The notes under the pieces were generated by a model. It made no database searches, was not told the origin of the DNA, and worked only from the letters and a program-made list of their open reading frames with translations. A stretch of DNA of 64,000 bases from Prevotella communis (GTDB taxonomy: Bacteria; Bacteroidota; Bacteroidia; Bacteroidales; Bacteroidaceae). A program made the position numbers and the translations under genes. Positions 9,039 through 19,154 of this stretch are shown one piece after another (the stretch's first letter is position 1; each line of letters begins with the position of its first letter). Where the stretch lies: the NCBI RefSeq assembly GCF_022024115.1, contig NZ_CP091792.1, positions 1,674,001 through 1,738,000 on the forward strand, read 5' to 3'.

Positions 9039-10736
9039 ATGGCTACAGTTGACGACAAGAAAGTGATTTTCTCAATGGTTGGCGTAAGCAAGACCATTCA
9101 GCAAAATCAGAAACAAGTTCTTAAGAATATTTACCTCAGTTTCTTCTATGGTGCCAAGATTGGTATCATCGGTCTGAACGGTGCAGGTAAGTCCACATTG
9201 ATGAAAATCATTGCCGGACTGGACCAACAATATCAAGGCGACGTGGTATGGAGCCCCGGCTATAGCGTGGGCTACCTTCCACAGGAGCCACCTCTTAATG
9301 AAGAGAAGACCGTCAAGGAGAACGTGATGGAAGGCGTTCAGCATGTGTATGATGCATTGGCTGAATATGATGAGATTAATGTAAAGTTTGGTTTGCCGGA
9401 ATACTATGAGGATCCTGATAAGATGGAGAAACTGATGAACCGTCAGGCTGAACTGCAGGACATCATTGATGCTACCGATGCATGGAACATGGACTCTAAA
9501 CTGGACCGAGCCATGGCGGCACTTAACTGTCCTCCGGGCGATTGGAGCGTGAAGAATCTCTCTGGTGGTGAGCGTCGTCGTGTGGCGCTCTGCCGATTAC
9601 TCCTTCAGAAACCTGATGTGCTGCTCCTCGATGAGCCTACCAACCATCTGGATGCTGAGAGTATCGACTGGTTGGAGCAACATCTGCAGCAGTATGAGGG
9701 TACGGTGATTGCCGTGACGCACGACCGTTACTTCCTGGACGATGTGGCTGAGTGGATTCTGGAACTGGATCGTGGTGAGGGTATTCCCTGGAAAGGTAAC
9801 TACTCTTCATGGCTGGAACAGAAGAGTCAGCGTCTGGCGCTGGAAGAGAAGGCCGCCTCAAAGCGTCGCAAGACGTTGGAGCGCGAGCTGGAGTGGGTGC
9901 GTATGGCACCGAAGGCACGTCAGGCAAAGGGAAAAGCTCGTCTGAACTCATACGACAAGATGTTGAATGAGGAACAGAAACAGAAGGAGGAGAAGTTGGA
10001 GATCTATATCCCCAACGGACCACGTCTGGGTAATAAGGTTATTGAGGCTGTCCATGTGGCGAAGGCTTATGGTGACAAGACGCTGTTCAGCGACCTTAAC
10101 TTCAGTCTGCCACCTAATGGCATCGTTGGTGTTATCGGACCTAATGGTGCCGGTAAGACTACTTTGTTCCGTCTTATCATGGGCTTGGAACAGGCTGATG
10201 CTGGCACTTTTGAGGTTGGTGAGACTGTGAAACTGTCATACGTTGACCAGCAGCATAAGGATATCGACCCGGAGAAGAGTGTTTATCAGGTTGTGAGCCA
10301 AGGTAACGAAACAATACGCATGGGCGGACGCGACATTAATGTTCGAGCTTATCTGAGTCGTTTCAATTTTAGCGGTGCTGATCAGGAGAAGAAATGCGGG
10401 GTGCTCTCTGGTGGTGAGCGTAACCGTCTTCACCTGGCTATCGCTTTGAAGCAGGAGGGCAACGTCTTGCTTCTCGATGAGCCAACCAATGATATTGACG
10501 TGAACACGCTGCGTGCGCTGGAGGAAGGTCTTGAAGCCTTTGCCGGTTGTGCTGTCATCATCAGTCACGACCGTTGGTTCCTGGATCGTATCTGTACGCA
10601 TATCCTTGCTTACGAGGGCGATGGTAATGTCTTCTATTTTGAGGGTAACTACAGCGAATACGAAACGAATAAGGCTCAGCGCTTAGGACTGGAAGAGCCC
10701 AAACGTGTGCGCTATCGTAAGCTGATGGATGAATGA
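9039..10736 (+). CDS. ettA: Energy-dependent translational throttle ABC-F ATPase
   Basis: A 565-residue ABC-F protein without membrane segments. It has two nucleotide-binding domains: Walker A GLNGAGKST (about residue 46) with LSGGERRRVAL and LLLDEPTNHLD, then Walker A GPNGAGKTT (about 367) with LSGGERNRL and LLLDEPTNDID. An ARM-like insertion lies in the first domain and a basic interdomain linker around residues 250-320. EttA binds the ribosomal E site and gates the first elongation step according to ATP/ADP ratio. Length and the ARM fit EttA better than Uup or antibiotic-resistance ABC-F proteins. A strong hairpin terminator follows. Confidence 0.92.
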   Translation: MATVDDKKVIFSMVGVSKTIQQNQKQVLKNIYLSFFYGAKIGIIGLNGAGKSTLMKIIAGLDQQYQGDVVWSPGYSVGYLPQEPPLNEEKTVKENVMEGVQHVYDALAEYDEINVKFGLPEYYEDPDKMEKLMNRQAELQDIIDATDAWNMDSKLDRAMAALNCPPGDWSVKNLSGGERRRVALCRLLLQKPDVLLLDEPTNHLDAESIDWLEQHLQQYEGTVIAVTHDRYFLDDVAEWILELDRGEGIPWKGNYSSWLEQKSQRLALEEKAASKRRKTLERELEWVRMAPKARQAKGKARLNSYDKMLNEEQKQKEEKLEIYIPNGPRLGNKVIEAVHVAKAYGDKTLFSDLNFSLPPNGIVGVIGPNGAGKTTLFRLIMGLEQADAGTFEVGETVKLSYVDQQHKDIDPEKSVYQVVSQGNETIRMGGRDINVRAYLSRFNFSGADQEKKCGVLSGGERNRLHLAIALKQEGNVLLLDEPTNDIDVNTLRALEEGLEAFAGCAVIISHDRWFLDRICTHILAYEGDGNVFYFEGNYSEYETNKAQRLGLEEPKRVRYRKLMDE

Positions 10737-10759
10737 TATCTTGAATAAGATGATAAGAA

Positions 10760-10791
10760 AAGCCCTGACTAATTCAACTAAGTCAGGGCTT
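10760..10791. terminator. Bidirectional terminator between ettA and purM
   Basis: An 11-bp perfect stem (AAGCCCTGACT pairing with its complement) closes a 10-nt loop, with T-rich sequence on the right and A-rich on the left. It can end ettA on the plus strand and the purM operon on the minus strand. Confidence 0.9.
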
Positions 10792-10824
10792 TTAATTTAT
10801 TGGTATTCTAAGATTCCAAACCTA

Positions 10825-11991
10825 TTAATATTCAAAGGTTCCGAACTCACTCTTAATCGTTAATGAGCGCTGTCCTTCTTCGATATGACCGATTACCTGT
10901 GCGTCGATATTGAATGACTTCGATATCTCGATAACTTTTTCTGCCATCTCAGGACGTACGTAGATTTCCATACGATGACCCATATTGAAGACCTGATACA
11001 TCTCCTTCCAATCGGTGCCAGAACATTCGTGGATAGCACGGAAGAGGGGAGGAACGGGGAACATATTGTCCTTGATGACACGGCAGTTGTCATTGACAAA
11101 ATGCAGAACCTTGGTCTGAGCACCACCAGTACAGTGTACCATACCGTGAATCTCGGGACGAATCTCATCCAGCAGACGCTTGATGACGGGTGCGTAGGTG
11201 CGGGTGGGAGAGAGAACCAGCTGACCAGCATCAACGGGAGAGCCTTCTACAGCATCAGTAAGTTTATACTTGCCGCTATATACCAAATCATTAGGAACGG
11301 CGTGGTCGAAACTCTCGGGATATTTCTCTGCCAGATATTTTGAGAATACATCATGGCGGGCTGAAGTCAGACCGTTACTGCCCATACCGCCATTGTAGCG
11401 TTTCTCGTATGTGGCCTGTCCAGTAGAAGAGAGACCAACGATAACATCGCCAGGACGGATATTGGCATTGTTGATGACATCGCTGCGCTTCATGCGACAG
11501 GTAACGGTAGAGTCAACGATAATGGTGCGAACAAGGTCGCCAACATCGGCTGTCTCACCACCAGTAGGATAGATACCGATACCCATCTCACGGAGTTCGC
11601 TGAGCAACTCATCCGTACCATTGATGATAGCCGAGATGACCTCACCGGGTACCAGCATCTTGTTACGTCCGATGGTAGAAGATACCAGGATATTGTCCAC
11701 GGCACCTACACAGAGCAGGTCGTCGGTATTCATCACGATGGCATCCTGCGCAATGCCTTTCCATACAGAGAGGTCGCCCGTCTCTTTCCAATACATGTAG
11801 GCCAACGACGATTTTGTGCCTGCACCGTCGGCATGCATGATGTTACAATACTCAGGGTCGCCCCCCAGGATATCAGGGATAATCTTACAGAAAGCCTGTG
11901 GATAGAGTCCCTTGTCAATGTTCTTGATGGCTGCGTGGACATCTTCCTTTGCGGCACTGACGCCACGCTGCATATAGCGGTTATTACTCAT
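10825..11991 (-). CDS. purM: Phosphoribosylformylglycinamidine cyclo-ligase (AIR synthetase)
   Basis: Closes the imidazole ring in purine synthesis: FGAM plus ATP gives AIR. The 388-residue product has the PurM ATP-binding start (MQRGVSAAKEDVHAAI), HADGAGTKSSLAY, AQDAIVMNTDDLLCVGA and IYPTGGETADVGD, all typical of the longer Bacteroidetes form (E. coli PurM is 345). An AAGGAA stretch lies just upstream of the ATG. It is the last gene of an apparent seven-gene operon, 44 nt after lemA. Confidence 0.93.
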   Translation of the reverse strand: MSNNRYMQRGVSAAKEDVHAAIKNIDKGLYPQAFCKIIPDILGGDPEYCNIMHADGAGTKSSLAYMYWKETGDLSVWKGIAQDAIVMNTDDLLCVGAVDNILVSSTIGRNKMLVPGEVISAIINGTDELLSELREMGIGIYPTGGETADVGDLVRTIIVDSTVTCRMKRSDVINNANIRPGDVIVGLSSTGQATYEKRYNGGMGSNGLTSARHDVFSKYLAEKYPESFDHAVPNDLVYSGKYKLTDAVEGSPVDAGQLVLSPTRTYAPVIKRLLDEIRPEIHGMVHCTGGAQTKVLHFVNDNCRVIKDNMFPVPPLFRAIHECSGTDWKEMYQVFNMGHRMEIYVRPEMAEKVIEISKSFNIDAQVIGHIEEGQRSLTIKSEFGTFEY

Positions 11992-12035
11992 AATTCCTTA
12001 TTGGTACAATTTCTTTTGAAGCGTACTTTGCTTGC

Positions 12036-12620
12036 TTAAAATTCAACTTTAGGAGCGTTCTCAGAACCTGCGGCAGCCTCGAACTTATCCATCTTCTCAA
12101 AACCAAAGATGCCAGCCAACAGGTTGCTGGGGAACTTGCGAATGGCGACATTATACGTTTGAACGGCCTTGTTGAAGTTGTTGCGCTCCACGTTGATACG
12201 GTTCTCTGTGCCCTCCAGTTGTACCTGCAGTTCACGGAAATTCTCGTTGGCCTTCAGGTCAGGATAAGCCTCACCGATAGCAATGAGTCGTCCCAGAGCA
12301 CTTGATAACTCGCCCTGAGCCTGCTGATATTCCTTGATATTCTCGGCATTCAGCGTGATGCTGGTAGCCTTTGAACGGGCGTTGACAACGCCTTCCAGAG
12401 TCTCTTTTTCATGAGAGGCATAGCCCTTTACTGTCTGAACCAGATTAGGAATCAGATCGGCACGACGCTGATAGGCCGACTGTACGTTGGCCAAAGCTGT
12501 TGTAGCTTCTTCCTCTACGCTAACCATTCCGTTGTAGGTACTCTTCACCCATCCAAAGAGAGCAATGGCGATCACTGCTATCACTGCTACAACGATTAAA
12601 ACAACATAACTTTTTTTCAT
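12036..12620 (-). CDS. LemA family membrane-anchored protein
   Basis: A 194-residue protein with one N-terminal transmembrane helix (about residues 5-25) and an exposed long helical domain. The LemA signature is clear: WVKSTYNGMVSVEE, QSAYQRRADLIPNLVQTVKGYA, and the C-terminal FGFEKMDKFEA. The family function is unsettled. It is often encoded next to TPM-domain proteins, exactly as here (TPM gene 41 nt upstream in the same operon), which suggests a shared envelope role. Confidence 0.9.
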   Translation of the reverse strand: MKKSYVVLIVVAVIAVIAIALFGWVKSTYNGMVSVEEEATTALANVQSAYQRRADLIPNLVQTVKGYASHEKETLEGVVNARSKATSITLNAENIKEYQQAQGELSSALGRLIAIGEAYPDLKANENFRELQVQLEGTENRINVERNNFNKAVQTYNVAIRKFPSNLLAGIFGFEKMDKFEAAAGSENAPKVEF

Positions 12621-12661
12621 AACTTCTATTTGTTTTTTATGATTAATATCTTCTTGACTGA

Positions 12662-13927
12662 TTACCAGCTGGATGTGGCACCACCGCCACCACTGCTACC
12701 GCCGCTGAAGCCACCTCCGAAACTGCCTCCTCCAAAGCCACCTCCAAAGCCGCTACTGCGACCGCCGCCAGTACCGATAATAACGGGGCCGGTATAGTGG
12801 CTCTTCTCAACAAACGGGTTGGGGCGTAACATACCAAGGGCGTAAGCCATCAGGTTCCATCCTAAGCGGCTGGCCATCGCGTAATACATGATACCCCATC
12901 CGATTAGAATAACGAGATAGAGGAATGGCAACAGGGGAACATCCTCGTCATCACTGCTTGTGCTACTCTTTGGCGTGAGTTCCGCCATCTCTGGCAGTTC
13001 CTTGCCTTGCAGAGTGTTATAGATGGCATCAACCATATAGATGAGTCCGCTATCGGGTAATTCTGCTTTCATACTGGGTATGAGGTAGTGCTCCTGCAGT
13101 CGGAAACATTCTACGTCGGTCAGTTCGGCTTCCAGGGCTCTACCGGTCTGAGTGCGGAACTTATGATCATCGTAGGCTAGTACCATTACCAGTCCGTAGT
13201 CTTTCTTTCCTACTTTGTAAATATCAAAGATTTTTTGAGCAAAGCCTTCAATATCAGCACCTTCCACATGACTGACAACTGCAACGACAGATTCAATGCC
13301 CAGCGAGTCGTCCAACTGCTTGAGTTTGGCATCGAGGCGGCTGACCGTTTCCTGACTGATGATGCTGTCCGGATTAGAAACGTAACGTCTTCCGTCCTTC
13401 AGATGAGGCATCGGAATATCCTCTGCCCGCCAGTAATGCTCTGTCGTGTTGGAGTAAGATAAATAGTCTTCATCTTCTCCGATTTCATCTAAAGCGTGTG
13501 TGCATGCACCCAAAGAAACGATAGCGCCAATGACAATAAGTCCTTTCCAATAGATAGTCCACTTGCGGTTGTTTTTACCCTGAGCGTTCCACTCGTGTAT
13601 TATCTGACGGACCTCATTGGTATATTGTTTCTTTTCGTGCGTATATCTGCTTTGGTATTCTCTTCTAAGGGAAGTCGTGTTCTGACCCGTCAGTTTCTGA
13701 AAGATATTCTGCTTCGTTCTGAGTGCCTTCTTGTCTTCCTTATAGGATTGTTCCAAAGACTTTATCTGAATATTGTATTTCTGTGCACAGGCTTTCAGTT
13801 TATTCTTCTTATTCCTGATTAATGCCTGTCGTTCATTGTTGCTTGAACGCTCAGCATATAGTCCTCCGGCAATCAAGCTACCGAAGATAATGACGTAGAG
13901 GCTAAAAATCGTCCAGGCTGTTTCCAT
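12662..13927 (-). CDS. TPM-domain membrane protein with Gly/Ser-rich tail
   Basis: A 421-residue protein: N-terminal transmembrane helix (residues 7-23), a basic coiled-coil-like region (25-115), a second helix (about 128-145), then a TPM/YgcG-type domain (about 175-305; ISQETVSRLDAKLKQLDDSLGIESVVAVVSH is its opening, followed by YGLVMVLAYDDHKFRTQTGR). A further helix lies near 335-350, and the C-terminus is an extreme Gly/Ser-rich tail ending in SSW. TPM domains are found in photosystem-repair and respiratory-assembly factors and in bacterial envelope proteins. The N-terminal coiled-coil part is unusual. The partner LemA gene follows. Confidence 0.8.
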   Translation of the reverse strand: METAWTIFSLYVIIFGSLIAGGLYAERSSNNERQALIRNKKNKLKACAQKYNIQIKSLEQSYKEDKKALRTKQNIFQKLTGQNTTSLRREYQSRYTHEKKQYTNEVRQIIHEWNAQGKNNRKWTIYWKGLIVIGAIVSLGACTHALDEIGEDEDYLSYSNTTEHYWRAEDIPMPHLKDGRRYVSNPDSIISQETVSRLDAKLKQLDDSLGIESVVAVVSHVEGADIEGFAQKIFDIYKVGKKDYGLVMVLAYDDHKFRTQTGRALEAELTDVECFRLQEHYLIPSMKAELPDSGLIYMVDAIYNTLQGKELPEMAELTPKSSTSSDDEDVPLLPFLYLVILIGWGIMYYAMASRLGWNLMAYALGMLRPNPFVEKSHYTGPVIIGTGGGRSSGFGGGFGGGSFGGGFSGGSSGGGGATSSW

Positions 13928-13938
13928 CTTCCTATCAG

Positions 13939-14688
13939 TTATTTCTCTTTACCATTCCAGAACTCCCAAGAGGCAAAAGCCTGCAAAAGAAGCATTTCCA
14001 ATCCGTTTTTAACGCTAGCGCCTCGTTCTGCACCTTTTTTCATAAATAAGGTCTCGTCGGGATTATAGATAAGATCATAGAGGATGTTCTTTTCATCCAT
14101 TGATTCATAGGGCAGTTTCGGACATTCTTCAGTCTTGGGGAACATGCCTACTGGTGTACAGTTAACTATGACATTATATTCTTTGATGACCTCTGGTGTG
14201 ATATCTTCGTAGCAGATGGTGTCCGGACGTTGATAGCGGCTGACATAGACAGTCTCTAACCCCAATGACTGTAATCCATACGAGATGGCTTTTGAGGCAC
14301 CACCGGTACCCAATACCAACGCTTTCTTGTGGTAGGACTCCAGCATGGGCTCAATGCTCTGTGTAAATCCGATAACGTCAGAGTTAAAACCTTTCAGCTT
14401 GATGTCATTACCTTCATGTGTCACCCTTATCACGTTGACGGCACCGATAGCACGAGCTTCTGGACTGATCTGGTCCAAATACTCCATCACTTTCTGTTTG
14501 TAGGGAATCGTAACATTCAGTCCTTTGAGCTCAGGATTCTGGTCAAGCACTTCTGCAAGCGCTTCGATGGTTGGAATCTCAAAGTTCATGTACTTGGCAT
14601 TGATTCCCTCGTCAGCAAACTTTTGGTTAAAGTAATTGATTGAGAAAGAATGCCCCAATGGAAAACCTATAAGTCCATACTTGTCCAT
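13939..14688 (-). CDS. aroE: Shikimate dehydrogenase
   Basis: Reduces 3-dehydroshikimate to shikimate with NADPH in aromatic amino-acid synthesis. The 249-residue enzyme has the substrate-binding GFPLGHSFSINYFN, catalytic Lys in NVTIPYKQ, catalytic Asp in GFNSDVIGF, the dinucleotide loop LGTGGASKAI, and a C-terminal NGLEMLLLQAFASWEFW. It is shorter than E. coli AroE (272) but complete. The neighbours are menG, 12 nt upstream, and the TPM gene, 11 nt downstream. Confidence 0.95.
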   Translation of the reverse strand: MDKYGLIGFPLGHSFSINYFNQKFADEGINAKYMNFEIPTIEALAEVLDQNPELKGLNVTIPYKQKVMEYLDQISPEARAIGAVNVIRVTHEGNDIKLKGFNSDVIGFTQSIEPMLESYHKKALVLGTGGASKAISYGLQSLGLETVYVSRYQRPDTICYEDITPEVIKEYNVIVNCTPVGMFPKTEECPKLPYESMDEKNILYDLIYNPDETLFMKKGAERGASVKNGLEMLLLQAFASWEFWNGKEK

Positions 14689-14700
14689 AATGTCGGTTTA

Positions 14701-15432
14701 TTATTTAGTTGCGAAATACATCGTACATATTCCGAAAGTAAGGCGTTTGAATGTAGCCTCCTTAAAGCCTGCCTGACACAGAATCTGTTGCATTCTTTCG
14801 CCCTGGGGGAATGCTTCAATTGTCTTTGTCAGATATGAATAGGCGCTGGTGTCTTTTGAGATAAGGCGTCCGTAGACAGGTAACACCGTGTGAGAATAGA
14901 TATGGAAGAGTTGTTTCATAGGGAACGACACGGGAGTGGTCAGTTCTACGATGCTGAGATGTCCGCCAGGTTTTAATACGCGACACATCTCACTGAGTCC
15001 CTTGTCCAGATCAGCAAAATTGCGAATACCAAAAGCGGCTGTGACAGCATCAAAAGTATTGTCTTCAAAGCTCAAATGCAGACAATCCTCCTTTGCAAAT
15101 GAGATAGTGTCCTGCAAACCAAGAATATTCACTTTTTTCCTGCCAATCTCCATCATACCCTCGCTGATGTCGGCACCTATCAGTTTCCTGGGATGCAACA
15201 TCTGAGCCGATAAAATAGCAAAGTCCCCTGTACCCGTAGCTATGTCGAGCATAGTCTGGGGTGCAAAGGGAGCTAACTGCTTGATGGCCTTTTTGCGCCA
15301 TCCCTTGTCTATATCCCAAGAAAGCCGGTGATTGAGCGCATCGTAGGTGGGAGCGATGTTATCAAACATCTGCTCCACCTGCTGTGCCTTCTCACCCTCG
15401 TGGTAGGGTTTTATCTCTTCCTGTTTATACAT
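14701..15432 (-). CDS. menG: Demethylmenaquinone methyltransferase
   Basis: Class I SAM methyltransferase that performs the last step of menaquinone synthesis, fitting an anaerobic respirer with a menaquinone-linked complex I. The SAM loop [13 protein letters not shown] and family blocks [17 protein letters not shown] and [12 protein letters not shown] are present. I chose ATG 15432 (243 residues), which overlaps the purC stop as TAATG and matches the usual N-terminus [10 protein letters not shown]. An in-frame ATG at 15450 would add six residues. UbiE and MenG are one family; Bacteroidetes use menaquinone. Confidence 0.93.
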   Translation of the reverse strand: MYKQEEIKPYHEGEKAQQVEQMFDNIAPTYDALNHRLSWDIDKGWRKKAIKQLAPFAPQTMLDIATGTGDFAILSAQMLHPRKLIGADISEGMMEIGRKKVNILGLQDTISFAKEDCLHLSFEDNTFDAVTAAFGIRNFADLDKGLSEMCRVLKPGGHLSIVELTTPVSFPMKQLFHIYSHTVLPVYGRLISKDTSAYSYLTKTIEAFPQGERMQQILCQAGFKEATFKRLTFGICTMYFATK

Positions 15433-16379
15433 TATCTTGTTTTCAGCCATTCGCTGACGTTACGCTCAATACGTGCGGCGATATCTCCTTCCTCAGCAGC
15501 CTTGTCGAACTTGGTGCCGGTGATGTGCTCATAGAGTTCAATGTAACGCTCTGATACGCTCTCTGCATACTCGTCAGTAATCTCAGGCATAGTTTGTCCA
15601 GGCTCGTTCATGAAGTTGTGCTCAATAAGCCACTGGCGAACAAACTCCTTAGAGAGCTGTTTCTGTGGCTCGCCCTTGGCGAGTTTCTCCTCATAACCAT
15701 CAGCATAGAAGTAGCGTGATGAATCTGGTGTATGAATCTCGTCAATGAGGTATACCTTTCCGTCGCGCTTTCCAAACTCATACTTGGTATCAACAAGAAT
15801 CAGACCGCGTTTAGCTGCAATCTCCTGTCCACGAGCGAAAATCTTACGTGTATAGTCCTCCATGATTGCATAATCTTCTGCAGAAACGATACCCTGTGCG
15901 ATAATCTCTTCCTTGGAGATATTCATGTCGTGACCTTCGTCAGCTTTCGTTGTAGGTGTGATAATTGGCTCTGGGAAACGCTCGTTCTCGCGCATGCCAT
16001 CGGGCAGTTTAACACCACACAACTCACGACATCCGTTCTTGTATTCGCGCCATGCAGAACCTGTAAGGATTGAACGGATAATCATTTCAACACGAAAGCC
16101 CTCGCATTTCAGTCCCACGGTAACCATAGGATCGGGGGTAGCCAGTTTCCAGTTGGGACAGATGTCAGTAGTTGCATCCAGGAACTGTGCTGCAATTTGG
16201 TTCAATACCTGTCCCTTGAAGGGGATTCCCTTGGGTAGCACCACATCGAATGCTGAGATACGGTCTGTGGCAACCATCACCATCAGATCGTCATTGATGT
16301 TGTACACGTCACGGACTTTACCGTGGTAAACACTCTTCTGTCCTTCGAAGTTGAAGTCAGTCTTTGTTAATGCTTTCAT
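15432..16379 (-). CDS. purC: SAICAR synthase
   Basis: Phosphoribosylaminoimidazole-succinocarboxamide synthase: couples CAIR to aspartate with ATP. The 315-residue length matches the longer (yeast-like) class rather than the 237-residue E. coli form. Motifs include [33 protein letters not shown] and the aspartate/phosphate-binding [19 protein letters not shown]. The start overlaps the end of phoH by 23 nt and the stop overlaps the menG start, so translation is probably coupled. Confidence 0.95.
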   Translation of the reverse strand: MKALTKTDFNFEGQKSVYHGKVRDVYNINDDLMVMVATDRISAFDVVLPKGIPFKGQVLNQIAAQFLDATTDICPNWKLATPDPMVTVGLKCEGFRVEMIIRSILTGSAWREYKNGCRELCGVKLPDGMRENERFPEPIITPTTKADEGHDMNISKEEIIAQGIVSAEDYAIMEDYTRKIFARGQEIAAKRGLILVDTKYEFGKRDGKVYLIDEIHTPDSSRYFYADGYEEKLAKGEPQKQLSKEFVRQWLIEHNFMNEPGQTMPEITDEYAESVSERYIELYEHITGTKFDKAAEEGDIAARIERNVSEWLKTR

Positions 16380-17328
16380 TGTTGTTTTTATATTCTTTAT
16401 CGAAATTCTCGTATGCGTTGACGATGCGTGTCACCAGTTTATGGCGTACAATGTCCTTGCCGTTCAGGTTGACAACGCCGATGCCCTCTACATTATTCAA
16501 AATGTGCAGGGCTTCTATGAGTCCGCTTTTCTGTGAGTGGGGAAGGTCAATTTGAGTCATGTCGCCCGTAATAATCATCTTGGTGTTCCATCCCATGCGC
16601 GTCAGGAACATCCGAATCTGGGCGGGGGTTGTGTTTTGTGCTTCATCGAGAATCACCACAGCATCACTCAGCGTGCGTCCACGCATGAATGCCAGCGGTG
16701 CAATCTGTATGACATGCTTCTCCATCATGTCCTGAAGCTTTACCTGTGGTATCATATCCTCGAGCGCATCGTAGAGCGGTTGCAGATAGGGGTCAATCTT
16801 GTCCTTCATATCGCCAGGCAGGAATCCCAGTTTTTCACCAGCTTCTACGGCAGGTCTGCTCAAGATAATCTTTTTTGCTGTCTTTTCCTTTAGCGCCTTG
16901 ACAGCCAAAGCTATGGACAGATAAGTCTTACCTGTTCCGGCAGGACCTACGGCAAACACCATGTCATTATTCTGATAGGCATCTACAAGTCGCTGCTGAT
17001 TCTCGCTCCGGGCCTTGATGGGACGTCCGGCAATAGAATATACTATCACCCCTTCAGGCACATCATCGCGCGTGCGCTTACCTTTTATTATATCAAGGAT
17101 GTCTTCTTCGCTGATAGAATTGAATTTTACGATATGCTGGCGCATCTTCTCCGTGCTTTCCTCGAAAGCAGCCATCTGTTCTTCGTCGCCCATAATACGT
17201 ATCACATTATCACGAGCCACGATGCGAAGTTTCGGATATAATGCGCGCAACATCTGCAGGTGCGCATTTCCAACCCCATAAAACATTACTGGGTCTACAT
17301 CTTCTATGACTATATGCTTCTCTATCAA
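16357..17328 (-). CDS. phoH: PhoH-like ATPase
   Basis: A 323-residue cytoplasmic P-loop ATPase with Walker [13 protein letters not shown] and Walker [14 protein letters not shown], plus the family blocks [22 protein letters not shown] and GDMTQIDLP. Members are linked to RNA handling and ribosome or stress functions; the exact role is not established. It is the first gene of the seven-gene operon, with a TATCTTTG element 38 nt upstream. Confidence 0.93.
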   Translation of the reverse strand: MIEKHIVIEDVDPVMFYGVGNAHLQMLRALYPKLRIVARDNVIRIMGDEEQMAAFEESTEKMRQHIVKFNSISEEDILDIIKGKRTRDDVPEGVIVYSIAGRPIKARSENQQRLVDAYQNNDMVFAVGPAGTGKTYLSIALAVKALKEKTAKKIILSRPAVEAGEKLGFLPGDMKDKIDPYLQPLYDALEDMIPQVKLQDMMEKHVIQIAPLAFMRGRTLSDAVVILDEAQNTTPAQIRMFLTRMGWNTKMIITGDMTQIDLPHSQKSGLIEALHILNNVEGIGVVNLNGKDIVRHKLVTRIVNAYENFDKEYKNNNESINKD

Positions 17329-17365
17329 AACGCTAATCTGAATATGTATTTACTGAAATCGAGTG

Positions 17366-17373
17366 CAAAGATA
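17366..17373 (-). promoter_or_regulatory. -7 element for the phoH-purM operon
   Basis: Minus strand reads TATCTTTG followed by C, 38 nt upstream of the phoH ATG. The -33 region is T-rich (CTTT) rather than a perfect TTTG. Confidence 0.6.
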
Positions 17374-17419
17374 CAACAATTTTTTGTAACCTTAAAGTAA
17401 ATGACTGCACTTTTTATTT

Positions 17420-18976
17420 CTAAAATGGCATTGGCTCGTTGGATGGTGGTGGGATTGGCATTCCTCCGCCAAAGGAGTCAAAATCGTTGGGTAGGGGAGC
17501 GCCATTGTCGTCACCATTAACCTTTGAACTTAGAATCTCGCCACCTGACTGTGGACTCATAGGACCTAACCGGCCGTCCTCAGGATTCTCGAATCGGGTA
17601 TATTCACCGCGGAAAGTCAGAAGTACATCACCTGTAGCACCTTTACGGTGTTTGGCAATGATAATCTCAGCCATACCGTGCAGGTCGCGTCCCTTATCAT
17701 CCTGGAAAATATGGTAGTATTCAGGACGGTGTACGAAAAGTACCATATCGGCATCCTGCTCAATAGCACCTGACTCACGCAAGTCGCTCAACTGTGGTCG
17801 TTTACCTTCAAGACCTTCACGGCTCTCTACACCACGGTTCAACTGTGACAGTGCTAGGATGGGGATGTCCAGCTCCTTTGCCAGACCTTTCAGAGAACGA
17901 CTGATCGTTGACACCTCTTCCTGACGACTGGAGAAACGCATACCGTTGGCATTCATCAGCTGCAGGTAGTCAATCATGATAATCTTTACGCCGTGTTCAC
18001 GTACCAGACGCCGGGCTTTTGTACGTAACTCAAAAACCGACAGACCGGGTGTGTCATCAACATAGATAGGTGCACCCAGCAGATTATTGATTCGCTTATC
18101 GAGTCGGTCCCACTCGTCGGGCTGCAACTGTCCGTTCAGAATCTTCTTACCTGATACTTCGCAGACATTAGACAGCAGTCGGTTCACCAGCTGCTGGTTC
18201 GACATTTCCAATGAGAAGAAAGCTAGAGGAACCTGGTAGTCAGCTGCGATATTCTTAGCCATAGACAGTGCAAAAGCTGTCTTACCCATGGCAGGTCGTC
18301 CGGCAATAATCACCAAGTCTGAAGGTTGCCATCCGCTGGTTTTGTCATCCAGGCCATGATAACCTGTTGGAATACCCGTAAGACCATCCTTGTTCTTGGC
18401 AGCATCCTGAATCACCTTGACAGCCTGCGCAATAACAGGGTCAATCTGCGTGTAGTCTTTCTTCATGTTTTTCTGCGACAACTCGAAGAGAGAACCCTCA
18501 GCATGCTGCATCAAGTCATCAACATTGACCGTCTCGTCGAATGCCTTCGTCTCAATGTCGCTGGCAAATTGTATTAACTGTCTGGCAAGTGATTTTTGGG
18601 CAATGATTCGTGCATGATACTCCACATGGGCCGAAGAAGCAACACGTGAAGATATCTCGGCAATATAGGCAGGTCCGCCGACTTCCTCCAGTTGTCCGGT
18701 GTGTGCCAACTGATCGGCTACGGTGAGTACGTCGACTGGCTGTTCATTCATTGACAAATGCTGGATAGCCTCGTAGATAATCCTATTGCGTGGTTCGTAG
18801 AAACTCTCAGGTTTCAGTATCTCACATACTACGGAATAGGCGTCCTTGTCTACAAGAAGGGCACCTAATACGGCACGCTCTACATCAAGAGCTTGCGGTT
18901 GCAAATGAGCGTATGTATTGTCTACAGGTTGTTGTTGACGACTTTGTCTGCGTCGTGGCGTATTTTGTTCTGCCAT
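17420..18976 (-). CDS. dnaB: Replicative DNA helicase
   Basis: Hexameric 5'-3' helicase of the replication fork. The 518-residue protein has the DnaB N-terminal domain opening with LDVERAVLGALLVDKDAY (about residue 30), the RecA core with Walker A AGRPAMGKTAFALSMAKN, Walker B MIDYLQLM, and LSQLNRGVESREG with DLRESGAIEQDADMVLF. No intein is seen. The C-terminus is an extended Pro/Gly-rich tail, PIPPPSNEPMPF, typical of Bacteroidetes DnaB. Confidence 0.96.
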   Translation of the reverse strand: MAEQNTPRRRQSRQQQPVDNTYAHLQPQALDVERAVLGALLVDKDAYSVVCEILKPESFYEPRNRIIYEAIQHLSMNEQPVDVLTVADQLAHTGQLEEVGGPAYIAEISSRVASSAHVEYHARIIAQKSLARQLIQFASDIETKAFDETVNVDDLMQHAEGSLFELSQKNMKKDYTQIDPVIAQAVKVIQDAAKNKDGLTGIPTGYHGLDDKTSGWQPSDLVIIAGRPAMGKTAFALSMAKNIAADYQVPLAFFSLEMSNQQLVNRLLSNVCEVSGKKILNGQLQPDEWDRLDKRINNLLGAPIYVDDTPGLSVFELRTKARRLVREHGVKIIMIDYLQLMNANGMRFSSRQEEVSTISRSLKGLAKELDIPILALSQLNRGVESREGLEGKRPQLSDLRESGAIEQDADMVLFVHRPEYYHIFQDDKGRDLHGMAEIIIAKHRKGATGDVLLTFRGEYTRFENPEDGRLGPMSPQSGGEILSSKVNGDDNGAPLPNDFDSFGGGMPIPPPSNEPMPF

Positions 18977-18998
18977 ATCTATTGATAAATTTGGAGTG

Positions 18999-19006
18999 CA
19001 AAGATA
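18999..19006 (-). promoter_or_regulatory. -7 element for dnaB
   Basis: Minus strand reads TATCTTTG followed by C, 23 nt upstream of the dnaB ATG. No good -33 box. The remaining bases up to 19154 are AT-rich with no other recognised feature. Confidence 0.6.
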
Positions 19007-19154
19007 CGAATTTTTTGTAAAGTGAGATAATTCGGATACGTTAAAGAATATAAAGATTTTATGGTGTAAGAAAAATATATAAGTGTAGATTAAACTTTTA
19101 TAACAGACCTACGTCATATCATCAGTTGGAAAAATAATTAAAAACAAAAATATA